Positions 17,059 to 28,748 of a stretch of DNA of 64,000 nucleotides are shown in pieces. Where the stretch lies: contig NZ_CP101497.1 in NCBI RefSeq assembly GCF_024362325.1, forward strand, positions 1,054,001-1,118,000, read 5' to 3'. Numbering within the stretch: position 1 is the first letter of the stretch; every line of letters begins with the position of its first letter. Under the pieces are notes generated by a model, which saw only the letters and a program-made list of their open reading frames with translations, ran no database searches and was not told where the DNA came from. Origin of the DNA: Microcella humidisoli (GTDB lineage Bacteria; Actinomycetota; Actinomycetes; Actinomycetales; Microbacteriaceae). A program made the translations under genes and the position numbers.

Positions 17059-18201
17059 GTGAAGTTCCAGGTCAATCGCGACGTGTTCAGCGAAGCGGTG
17101 TCGTTCGCCGTCAAGCTCCTGCCGCAGCGCACCACGCTCCCGATCCTCAGCGGTGTGCTGCTGCGCGCCGAGGGCTCGACCGTCACGCTCTCGTCGTTCG
17201 ACTACGAGGTCTCGGCGCAGACCTCGATCACCGCCGACGTTACCGACGGCGGAACCGTGCTCGTCTCGGGCCGGCTGCTCGCCGACATCGCCTCGCGCCT
17301 GCCGAACGCCCCGGTGGAGTTCACGACCGTCGACGGCAAGATCGCGGTGCGCTGCGGCTCGGCGCGCTTCACGCTGTCGAGCATGCCCGTCGAGGAGTAC
17401 CCGAGCCTGCCGGTCGTCGACGGATCGAGCGGCGTGCTGCCGGGCGAGGCGTTCTCGGATGCTGTGGCTCAGGTCGCCGTCGCCGCGTCACGCGACGACG
17501 TCACACCGGTCATCACGGGAGTGCAGCTCGAGATCGCTGACAACCGGTTGTCGCTCGTCGCGACCGATCGCTACCGCGTCGCCGTCCGCGAGATCGACTG
17601 GGAGTCGTCGGCTGTCGCCGAGGGCGTCACCGCGCTCGTGCCCTCGCGCACCCTCTCGGAGATCGGCAAGATCTTCGCTCACGCCGCGACCGTGACGGTC
17701 ACGATCGTGAGCGGCGGCGACCGCGAGCTCATCGCGTTCTCGGCGGATCAGAAGACCGTGACATCGCTGCTCATCAAGGGCAACTTCCCGCCCGTCAAGC
17801 GGCTGTTCCCCGAGTCGGTCGAGAACTACGCCGTCATGAACACCGCCGAGCTCATCGAGTCGACGCGTCGCGTGCAGCTCGTGCTCGAGCGCGACGCGGC
17901 ACTGCGCTACAGCTTCTCCGACGACGGACTGACGCTCGAGGCCATCGGCTCCGAGAACGCGCAGGCGTCCGAGACGATCGATGCGCACCTCACGGGCGGT
18001 GACACGACGGTGTCCCTCAAGCCGCAATTCCTCATCGACGGCCTCTCCGCCGTGCACAGCGAGTTCGTTCGGATCTCGTTCACGAAGACCGACAACCCAA
18101 ACAAGCCCGGTCCGGTGCTCATCACAAGCCAGTCGTCGAAGGACCAGCCCGGCGCCGACAACTACCGCTATCTGCTGCAGCCCAATCTGCTGCTGCGCTG
18201 A
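17059..18201 (+). CDS. dnaN: DNA polymerase III sliding clamp (beta subunit)
   Basis: A 380-residue beta clamp that tethers the replicative polymerase. It begins MKFQVNRDVFSEAVSF, and contains the three-fold repeated clamp domains with LVATDRYRVAVRE in the middle domain and a typical C-terminus YRYLLQPNLLLR region. The GTG start has GAGGGAG 4 nt upstream. It follows oriC and is 5 nt from recF, so both are probably cotranscribed with dciA. Confidence 0.97.
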   Translation: MKFQVNRDVFSEAVSFAVKLLPQRTTLPILSGVLLRAEGSTVTLSSFDYEVSAQTSITADVTDGGTVLVSGRLLADIASRLPNAPVEFTTVDGKIAVRCGSARFTLSSMPVEEYPSLPVVDGSSGVLPGEAFSDAVAQVAVAASRDDVTPVITGVQLEIADNRLSLVATDRYRVAVREIDWESSAVAEGVTALVPSRTLSEIGKIFAHAATVTVTIVSGGDRELIAFSADQKTVTSLLIKGNFPPVKRLFPESVENYAVMNTAELIESTRRVQLVLERDAALRYSFSDDGLTLEAIGSENAQASETIDAHLTGGDTTVSLKPQFLIDGLSAVHSEFVRISFTKTDNPNKPGPVLITSQSSKDQPGADNYRYLLQPNLLLR

Positions 18202-18206
18202 CGCGC

Positions 18207-19355
18207 GTGCACGTCACGCACCTCTCGCTCGCCGACTTCCGCAACTACGCCCGCGCCGACGTGGCGCTGCGACCCGGGGCCGTGCTGTTCGTCGGGCGCA
18301 ACGGTCAGGGCAAGACGAATCTCGTCGAGGCGATCGCCTATGCCGGCTCGGCCTCATCGCATCGCGTGTCGAGCGATCAGGCGCTCATCCGCTTCGGAGC
18401 CGAGTCGGGCATCGTGCGCTTGCGCGTGCAGCATGAGGAGCGCGCCGCCGTCATCGAGATCGAGCTCAACCGGGCATCGCCGAACCGCGCGCAGGTCAAC
18501 GGATCGGGAGTGCGCCTCCGCGACCTCCCGCGGTACTTCGCCAGCGTCGTGTTCGCTCCGGAGGATCTCGCGCTCGTGCGCGGCGACCCCGGTGTCCGCC
18601 GCGGATTCCTCGACACGCTCGTCGTGCAGCGAGCGCCCCGCTTCGCGGGGGTCATCGCCGATTACGAACGGGTCGTGCGCCAGCGCAACTCCCTCCTGAA
18701 GTCGGCGCGCGCTTCTCGGCTTCCTGCTGACAGCCTGACGACCCTCGACGTCTGGGACGAGCGGCTCGTGAGCCTCGGTACCGAGCTCATCATGGCGCGC
18801 GCGGATCTCGTGGAAGCGCTGCGGCCGCATGTGGCGCGCGCGTACAGCGCGGTCGCGGGCGACGACCACCGCACGCGCATGGCCCTGCGGCTCAGTGTCG
18901 ACGACTCGGACGACGAGTCGAGCCCTCCCGAGATCATCGCTGATCCCGCGATCGTCGCCGAGCGGTTCCGAGCGAGACTGGCCGATCGGCGCCGTGCAGA
19001 ACTCGACCGGGCGGTCACCCTCGTCGGCCCGCACCGTGACGACCTCGTGCTCGAGCTCAACGGGCTTCCTGCGCGCGGCTACGCGAGCCACGGCGAGAGC
19101 TGGTCGTATGCGCTCGCCCTCAAGCTCGCCTCGGCCGAAGTGCTGCGCGCCGAGGCGATCGCGGGCGACCCCGTGCTCATCCTCGATGACGTCTTCGCCG
19201 AGCTCGACGAGGGTCGCCGCGAGCGACTGGCGGATGCCGTGGGCGGCTTCGAGCAGGTGCTCATCACCGCGGCGGTCGGGGGCGATGTGCCCGAGCGCCT
19301 TGCCGCGACCCGCATCGGCATCGCGGCCGGCGCGATCGTGGAGGAGGCGGAGTGA
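18207..19355 (+). CDS. recF: DNA replication and repair protein RecF
   Basis: A 382-residue SMC-like ATPase that helps RecOR load RecA at gaps. Walker A GRNGQGKT is at residues 30-37; the C-terminal signature and Walker B are seen in a GPHRDDLVLELNG segment and ILDDVFAELDEGRRERL. Start is GTG at 18207, 5 nt after dnaN. Its 3' end overlaps the dciA start by 4 nt (GTGA). Confidence 0.96.
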   Translation: MHVTHLSLADFRNYARADVALRPGAVLFVGRNGQGKTNLVEAIAYAGSASSHRVSSDQALIRFGAESGIVRLRVQHEERAAVIEIELNRASPNRAQVNGSGVRLRDLPRYFASVVFAPEDLALVRGDPGVRRGFLDTLVVQRAPRFAGVIADYERVVRQRNSLLKSARASRLPADSLTTLDVWDERLVSLGTELIMARADLVEALRPHVARAYSAVAGDDHRTRMALRLSVDDSDDESSPPEIIADPAIVAERFRARLADRRRAELDRAVTLVGPHRDDLVLELNGLPARGYASHGESWSYALALKLASAEVLRAEAIAGDPVLILDDVFAELDEGRRERLADAVGGFEQVLITAAVGGDVPERLAATRIGIAAGAIVEEAE

Positions 19356-19861
19356 GCGAGGCCGACGACCGGGATCCGACCGAGAGCGAGGCGAGCGCGG
19401 TCTACCGCCGACTCCGGCGGGTGTTCGGCGACCCCGCGCTGCGGTCGTCCGACGCGCGCAAGCGCGCCACGCGCATCCCGGGCGATAGCGCGCCGTTCGG
19501 GCTGGGTCGGGATCCGTCCGGGCTCGGCGATGTGCTCGAGTCGATGACCCGCACGCTCGGTTGGTCGTCGCCGCTCGCACGCGGCGAGTTGCTGACGGCG
19601 TGGCCCGAGCTTGTCGGCGTCGACATCGCGGCGCATTCCGAGCCCGCCGGCATCGATGAGGGGGTGCTCACGGTGCAGTGCGATTCGACCGCGTGGGCGA
19701 CCCAGCTGCGCATCATGCGGGCCGAGATTCTCACGACGATTCTGCGCCGGTACCCGGATGCTCAGGTGACGAGCATTCGCTTCAGCGGACCCGGTGCACC
19801 GAGTTGGAAGCGCGGGCCCCGCTCGGTGCCGGGTCGCGGGCCCCGCGATACCTACGGCTGA
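19352..19861 (+). CDS. dciA: DciA-like (DUF721) replicative helicase-associated protein
   Basis: A 169-residue protein with a poorly conserved polar N-terminus and a C-terminal DUF721 domain (about 75-155) containing WPELVGVDIAAHSEPAGI and GVLTVQCDSTAWATQLRIM. DciA proteins interact with DnaB and are thought to help helicase loading in bacteria lacking DnaC. The place between recF and gyrB is standard for actinobacteria (Mtb Rv0004). The GTG start overlaps recF. Confidence 0.85.
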   Translation: MSEADDRDPTESEASAVYRRLRRVFGDPALRSSDARKRATRIPGDSAPFGLGRDPSGLGDVLESMTRTLGWSSPLARGELLTAWPELVGVDIAAHSEPAGIDEGVLTVQCDSTAWATQLRIMRAEILTTILRRYPDAQVTSIRFSGPGAPSWKRGPRSVPGRGPRDTYG

Positions 19862-22039
<2,178 letters not shown>

Positions 22040-22085
22040 TCGCGGCAACCGCTTCCGATCACACCACCACTGAAGGACGTTCTCC

Positions 22086-24649
<2,564 letters not shown>

Positions 24650-24653
<4 letters not shown>

Positions 24654-25057
24654 GTACTGTCGCCGAGAAGCTGCAACGCAAGTCGCAGCGCCAGACCCCG
24701 ACGAAGCAGGTTCGCCTCAAGCTCGTCTACATCGACTTCTGGTCGGCGGTGAAGCTGTCGTTCCTCGTCGCCGTGTGCGGTGCGGTGCTGCTGCTCGTCG
24801 CCACCTTCTTCATCTGGATCGTGCTCAACTCGATCGGCGTCATCCAAGACGTCGACGCGGTGTTCGCCGACATCATCGGAGAAGACGGACCGAGCCTCGC
24901 CTCGATCCTCTCGCTCGGCCAGGTCATGTTCTTCGCCACCATCGTCGCGCTGCTGAACCTCGTCGGGGGCACGGCCATCGGCGCCATCAGCGCCCTGCTC
25001 TACAACCTGAGCGTGCGCCTCACGGGTGGACTGCTCGTCGGCTTCACCAACAACTGA
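24650..25057 (+). CDS. DUF3566 membrane protein
   Basis: A 135-residue protein with a basic cytoplasmic N-terminus (about 1-25) and two membrane helices (about 35-60 and 90-118) separated by an acidic loop. DUF3566 proteins directly follow gyrA in most actinobacteria (Mtb Rv0007-like); their function is not established. Start GTG overlaps the gyrA stop, so expression is coupled to gyrase. Confidence 0.88.
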
Positions 25058-25075
25058 TCGGCCCTGTCGCCCGGA

Positions 25076-25105
25076 TTGGGCGGCCGCGACCGGATGCAGT
25101 ACAGT
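25076..25105 (+). promoter_or_regulatory. promoter of tRNA-Ile
   Basis: TTGGGC (25076-25081) and TACAGT (25100-25105), 18-bp spacer, 15 bp before the mature tRNA 5' end. Confidence 0.65.
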
Positions 25106-25120
25106 CGTATCCGGTCTCAC

Positions 25121-25194
25121 GGGGATATAGCTCAGGCGGTTAGAGCGCTTCGCTGATAACGAAGAGGTCCGAGGTTCAAGTCCTCGTATCCCCA
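25121..25194 (+). tRNA. tRNA-Ile (GAU)
   Basis: A 74-nt cloverleaf: acceptor GGGGATA pairs with TATCCCC, D-arm AGCTCAGGCGGTTAGAGC, anticodon GAT at 25155-25157 in the loop CTGATAA, T-loop GTTCAAGTCC. No CCA is encoded (CTC follows the discriminator A), so Cca must add it. Confidence 0.98.
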
Positions 25195-25205
25195 CTCCAT
25201 TTATT

Positions 25206-25273
25206 GTCACGCCGCCGCTCCTGCGGCGTGACGGCGCTTCCGCGTCGCGAGCGCGGTCGCGACGCTTCGCGTC
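25206..25273. repeat. cluster of inverted repeats between two tRNA genes
   Basis: Three adjoining hairpins: GTCACGCCGC/GCGGCGTGAC (25206-25215 and 25223-25232), GCGTCGCGA/TCGCGACGC (25242-25250 and 25257-25265), and GACGC-TTC-GCGTC (25261-25273). The last two overlap and so compete. No U-run follows. They may end tRNA-Ile transcription or guide processing. The gap 25195-25367 shows no gene. Confidence 0.55.
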
Positions 25274-25367
25274 TCGCATTCGAGCAACACGTTCGCTTGA
25301 GCGAGGGAGTGACGGGGTTCCTCCGCTCATCTCTCTCCGGGCCATTCGGTAGAGTGGAGGGCGGTTC

Positions 25368-25440
25368 GGGGCCTTAGCTCAATTGGTAGAGCGCCTGCTT
25401 TGCAAGCAGGAGGTCAGGAGTTCGATTCTCCTAGGCTCCA
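25368..25440 (+). tRNA. tRNA-Ala (UGC)
   Basis: A 73-nt cloverleaf: GGGGCCT pairs with AGGCTCC (one G-U pair), anticodon TGC at 25401-25403 in the loop TTTGCAA, T-loop GTTCGATTC. No CCA is encoded. A possible -10 TAGAGT lies at 25350-25355. The guanidine riboswitch begins only 22 nt after its 3' end. Confidence 0.98.
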
Positions 25441-25462
25441 CGCAGTGCCCGATCCCGGGCCA

Positions 25463-25517
25463 CCGGACGAGGTATCCCGTACCCGGACAGCGACAAGACG
25501 GGTCAGAGAGCTGACTC
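25463..25517 (+). promoter_or_regulatory. guanidine-III riboswitch (ykkC-III) controlling gdx
   Basis: CCGGACGAGG starts the element and ACAAGACGGG closes it, matching the ykkC-III/guanidine-III consensus. P1 pairs CCGG 25463-25466 with CCGG 25483-25486. P2 pairs CCCGT 25476-25480 with ACGGG 25498-25502, giving the characteristic pseudoknot. Overlapping it, GGGTCAG (25500-25506) can pair with CTGACTC (25511-25517) around an AGAG loop holding the Shine-Dalgarno. The two structures share the GGG at 25500-25502 and so exclude each other. Guanidine binding should favour P2, free the ribosome site and switch translation on. The class is recognised from motif knowledge; the switching model is inference. 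Confidence 0.85.
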
Positions 25518-25844
25518 ATGTCGTGGATCATTCTGCTTGCCTCGGGCGTGCTCGAAGCCGTCTGGGCGACTGCCCTGGGAGCATCCAAGGGCTTCACCAA
25601 AATCGTGCCGTCGATCGTGTTCCTGGTCGCCCTCGCCCTCAGCATGGGCGGGCTCGCGTTCGCGATGCGTGAGATCCCGACGGGAACGGCCTACGCCGTC
25701 TGGGTCGGCGTCGGCGCAAGCCTCACGATCGTGTGGGCGATGATCACGGGGGCCGAGACGGCCTCCGTCATCAAGCTGCTGCTCGTGCTCGGCATCGTCG
25801 CGTGCGTTGTCGCGCTCAAGCTCGTGAGCGACGCCGAGCACTGA
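25518..25844 (+). CDS. gdx: guanidinium exporter of the SMR family (Gdx/SugE type)
   Basis: A 108-residue four-helix small multidrug resistance protein. Glu13 in helix 1 (SGVLEAVWATAL) is the conserved proton/substrate-coupling residue, and the helix 2-3 region PTGTAYAVWVGVGA is close to E. coli SugE/Gdx rather than to EmrE. Such proteins export guanidinium in exchange for protons. The guanidine-III riboswitch directly before the ATG supports the substrate. The Shine-Dalgarno AGAGAG is 7 nt upstream, inside the switch hairpin. It ends 40 bp from the convergent histidine kinase gene. Confidence 0.93.
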   Translation: MSWIILLASGVLEAVWATALGASKGFTKIVPSIVFLVALALSMGGLAFAMREIPTGTAYAVWVGVGASLTIVWAMITGAETASVIKLLLVLGIVACVVALKLVSDAEH

Positions 25845-25884
25845 CGCCCGACGCACTCCCGGTGCGGCAGCGCGCCGCTCCCGC

Positions 25885-27267
25885 TCAGGCAGGGTCGAAG
25901 GTGATCGTCGCGGCAAGGCCGCGCGGCTCGCGGCGTGCGAGCGCGACCTCCGCGCCACTCGCTCGGGCGAGCTCGGCGACGATCGCCAGGCCGAGTCCCG
26001 TGCCGGGCGTCGTGCTGCCCCCGCGCCAGAAGCGGTCGAACGCCCGCGCGAGCTCGTCATCGGACATCCCGGGCCCCTCATCGTGCACGCTCAGGGTCGG
26101 GCGCTCGCCCGCCGCCACGACGACGCGCACGGCGTTGCCCTCGTGCGAGACGGCGAGGGCGTTGTCGATGATGTTGTCGAGCATCTGGTCGACGGCCGTC
26201 GGCACCGCGCGCACCATGAGCGATCGGGGGGCGTCGATGCTCAGCGCGACGCCGCTCTCGACGGCGAGCGGCTCCCACTGCTCGACGCGCTCGCGCGCGA
26301 TTGCGCTCAGATCGACGGCGACCGTGGGGGTTCCGGATGCTCCGGCCCGCCCCAGCGCGAGGAGGCCTTCGACGATCGTCACCAGGCGGTCGGCCTCGAG
26401 CTCGGCGGCGGCGAGCCGGTCGGCAGCGCCCTCGGGGTCGGACTCGATGAGGTCACGCGCCCGCTCGAGCTTGAGCCGCAGCGCCGTGAGGGGAGTGCGC
26501 AACTGGTGCGAAGCGTCGGAGGCGAACGCCCGCTGCTCGTCGATGAGACCCGACAGCCGGTCGGCCATGCGGTTGAACGAGCGGGCGAGGCGCACGAGCT
26601 CGGGGGCTCCGGTCGTGGGGTCGGCGCGCGCGCTCAGGTCGCCTGCCGCGAGCTGCTCGGTCGTCGCCGTGAGCACACTCAGCCGTCGCGTCACGGTGCC
26701 CGAGAACACGACGCCCGCGATGCCCGCCATGACCAGGGTCAGCAGCGCGACGATGCCGATGACCTGCAGCCGCTGCCCGACCTCCTGATCGACCACCGCC
26801 TCGTCGTAGGTGAGGCGCACGGCGCCGAGGATCTCGTCGCCGCTCAGCACCGGCACGGCCACATAGACGAGCTGCTGCTGCAGCGTCGTCGAGAAGCGCG
26901 AGCCCGATGAGATGGTGCCGGCGAGAGCCTCGGCGATCTCGGGTCGCGATGAGTAGTCCGAGCCGAGGGCCGACTCGTCGTCATCGCTCGTGACGAGCGC
27001 GGTGCCATCGATCGCGGTGATGACCACGCGACCGCCGCCTGCCGCGCGGTATTCGAGCGCAGCCTCCTCGACGATCGCGAGCTCGGCCGCGTCCAGCGAC
27101 TCGAGCGCTTCCTCCGCTCGCCCGGCGAGCACGAAGGCATCGCGCTCGAGGCCCGTCACGAGGCGGTCGAGCTCGACCGTGCGCAGGTATTGCGCGAGCG
27201 GCACGGTCTGCACGAGCAGCACGAGCGCGGTGATGACCATCACCATGCCCATGAAGCGCCAGCGCAT
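25885..27267 (-). CDS. two-component sensor histidine kinase (HAMP, HisKA, HATPase)
   Basis: A 460-residue inner-membrane kinase. A first membrane helix (about 5-25), an extracytoplasmic sensor of about 130 residues with single-domain-cache-like RVVITAIDGTALV and QLVYVAVPVLSGDEILGAVR segments, a second helix (about 168-190), a HAMP domain, the phosphoacceptor His254 in FASDASHQLRTPLTALR, and an ATPase domain with DNIIDNALAVS (N box), DEGPGM and GTGLGLAIV. The sensed ligand is unknown. The ATG overlaps the response-regulator stop by 1 nt (TGATG). It probably controls the adjacent divergent redox operon. Confidence 0.92.
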   Translation of the reverse strand: MRWRFMGMVMVITALVLLVQTVPLAQYLRTVELDRLVTGLERDAFVLAGRAEEALESLDAAELAIVEEAALEYRAAGGGRVVITAIDGTALVTSDDDESALGSDYSSRPEIAEALAGTISSGSRFSTTLQQQLVYVAVPVLSGDEILGAVRLTYDEAVVDQEVGQRLQVIGIVALLTLVMAGIAGVVFSGTVTRRLSVLTATTEQLAAGDLSARADPTTGAPELVRLARSFNRMADRLSGLIDEQRAFASDASHQLRTPLTALRLKLERARDLIESDPEGAADRLAAAELEADRLVTIVEGLLALGRAGASGTPTVAVDLSAIARERVEQWEPLAVESGVALSIDAPRSLMVRAVPTAVDQMLDNIIDNALAVSHEGNAVRVVVAAGERPTLSVHDEGPGMSDDELARAFDRFWRGGSTTPGTGLGLAIVAELARASGAEVALARREPRGLAATITFDPA

Positions 27268-27932
27268 CAGGGCTCTCCGAGCCGGAAGCCGACTCCGCGC
27301 ACCGATTCGATCCAGCCCGGGTCGCCGAGCTTCTTGCGCACTGCGGCGATGTGAGCGTCGAGGGTCTTGGCGGTGCCGAACCACGTCGTGTCCCACACAT
27401 CGCGCAGGATGTCGGTGCGGCGGAAGACCGCGCCGCGGTCGCGCGCGAGGTACTCGAGCACGTCGAATTCGCGGGGCGTCAGGTGCACGGGCTCGCCGTC
27501 GAGCAGCACGCGCCGCGCACGGCTGTCGATGACGAGCCGGGAGTCGGTCTCGTCGGGTGCCCCGCGCTCGGGCGCCGCCGACCGTCGCAGGATGGCGTGG
27601 ATGCGCGCGACGAGCTCGCGCATGCCGAACGGCTTGACGATGTAGTCGTCGGCGCCGAGCTCGAGCGCGACAACGCGGTCGACCTCGTCGTCGCGCGCGC
27701 TCACGATGATGATGGGCACGGCGCTCGTGGCGCGGATGCGGCGGCACACCTCGGTGCCGTCGATGTCGGGCAGGCCCAGGTCGAGCACGATGAGGTCGGG
27801 CTCGTCGTGGGCCGCGGCCTCGATGCCGGCGGCCCCGCTCGCCACGCGCGTTGCGCTAATCGCGCGATCGGCGAGGCCGTCGACGATCCCGTCGGCGACC
27901 GCGTCGTCGTCTTCGATTACGAGAACCCGCAT
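27267..27932 (-). CDS. OmpR/PhoB-family response regulator
   Basis: A 221-residue regulator: receiver domain 1-115 with the acidic pocket near Glu7-Asp8-Asp9, phosphoacceptor Asp51 in LIVLDLGLPDIDG, and conserved Lys in YIVKPF; winged-helix effector domain from about 125 with LTPREFDVLEYLARDRG and VRGVGFRLG. The start MRVLVIEDD was chosen since longer frames add non-homologous sequence crossing the promoter region. A direct repeat at 27992-28009 is a probable binding site serving both this gene and the divergent operon. Confidence 0.94.
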   Translation of the reverse strand: MRVLVIEDDDAVADGIVDGLADRAISATRVASGAAGIEAAAHDEPDLIVLDLGLPDIDGTEVCRRIRATSAVPIIIVSARDDEVDRVVALELGADDYIVKPFGMRELVARIHAILRRSAAPERGAPDETDSRLVIDSRARRVLLDGEPVHLTPREFDVLEYLARDRGAVFRRTDILRDVWDTTWFGTAKTLDAHIAAVRKKLGDPGWIESVRGVGFRLGEP

Positions 27933-27991
27933 GCGCTCATCATGCCGCTCCCGGCGCCCCGGGCGCGCGCATCCCTGGCCCCCGATGCCGA

Positions 27992-28009
27992 TCTTGGACG
28001 AATCTTGGA
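27992..28009. promoter_or_regulatory. probable response-regulator box (11-bp direct repeat)
   Basis: TCTTGGAcgaaTCTTGGA: two identical 7-mers with 11-bp periodicity, the spacing OmpR-family dimers need to bind head-to-tail on one DNA face. It lies between the regulator gene and the operon at 28055, about 11 bp upstream of the position of the latter's poor -35. Confidence 0.65.
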
Positions 28010-28042
28010 TGTTCGCGGGACCGGCCTGAAGTCGCGCCGACC

Positions 28043-28048
28043 TACCGT
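28043..28048 (+). promoter_or_regulatory. -10 element of the acidic protein/ApbE operon
   Basis: TACCGT ends 6 nt before the ATG at 28055, so the transcript is probably leaderless. No -35 consensus is present, in keeping with activation from the upstream box. Confidence 0.5.
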
Positions 28049-28054
28049 CGAAGC

Positions 28055-28423
28055 ATGAGAACACAGATCATCACCGCCCTCTCGATCGTCGCCGTCCTGG
28101 GTGCCGCGGGCGGGGCCTACGCCGTCAACCAGTCCGTGCTCGGCACCGCCCTCGTCGACGAGACCGTCATCGGCAGTGCGACCCCCGTGCTCGTGCCCGT
28201 CGAGCCGAAGGGCGACGACATCCCCGAGGAGTACCTCAAGCAGATCGCGCGCGCGGCACAGGCCGAGCAGCCGGCCGCTCCTGTCACTCCGGCTCAGCCG
28301 GTGACCACCTGGGTCGGCTCGGATGACGATGACGACCACGACGAGGACGAGGATGAGGACAGCGAGCACGAGGACGAGTCGGAGGACGACGAGCATGAGG
28401 ACGAGTCCGACGATGACGACTAG
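28055..28423 (+). CDS. small exported protein with Asp/Glu/His-rich tail
   Basis: A 122-residue protein of no recognised family. Residues 1-25 form a signal peptide or anchor (hydrophobic ITALSIVAVLGAAGGAYA). A middle Pro/Ala linker follows, and residues 90-122 consist almost only of Asp, Glu, His and Ser, with His-Asp/Glu clusters spaced regularly. Such a tail could bind divalent metal ions or haem-related cations outside the membrane. It is the first gene of an operon with ApbE and a membrane reductase, so a role in metal or electron-transfer homeostasis is inferred. It is divergent from the two-component system. Its last codons overlap the next gene by 11 nt. Confidence 0.7.
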   Translation: MRTQIITALSIVAVLGAAGGAYAVNQSVLGTALVDETVIGSATPVLVPVEPKGDDIPEEYLKQIARAAQAEQPAAPVTPAQPVTTWVGSDDDDDHDEDEDEDSEHEDESEDDEHEDESDDDD

Positions 28424-28748
28424 TCCTCGCCCCGCCGCCGTCGCCCGCACCCTCACGGGCGCCGGCACGGCGATCGCGCTCATCGGCATGGTCACGGGCT
28501 TCCAGGTGTCGGCCGCGGTCGCTGAGCAGCAAGCGCAGGTCGAGGCCCAGGCGCAGGCCGCGGTGGATGCCGCGGCGACGGGGTCCCACACCCGGTCGTT
28601 CGCCGTCCGCGTGCTCGACCCCTCGTTGCTGCCGACTCCCGAGCCCGTCGCCCCGCGCCCGGCACCGCCGGCACCGCGCGCTGCCGCCCCGGCTCCCGCG
28701 CCGGCCCCGGCTCCCGCCGACGGCTCGACGGGCGGATCGGGCGGGTGA
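28413..28748 (+). CDS. small membrane protein with Pro/Ala-rich tail, unknown function
   Basis: A 111-residue protein with one membrane helix (about 10-32, GAGTAIALIGMVTGFQVSAAVA), a short Gln/Ala coiled segment, and a C-terminal Pro/Ala-rich region ending in Gly/Ser. The start ATG at 28413 overlaps the upstream stop (ATGACGACTAG), and its own stop overlaps the apbE GTG, so it is embedded between coupled genes. No flavin- or metal-binding motif is evident. It may be a membrane partner of the reductase. Confidence 0.65.
   Translation: MTTSPRPAAVARTLTGAGTAIALIGMVTGFQVSAAVAEQQAQVEAQAQAAVDAAATGSHTRSFAVRVLDPSLLPTPEPVAPRPAPPAPRAAAPAPAPAPAPADGSTGGSGG

Noticed and set aside
25379-25645. Minus-strand frame containing CVEPRRIELLTSCL
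   Set aside because: Antisense translation of tRNA-Ala plus the gdx region; not a gene.
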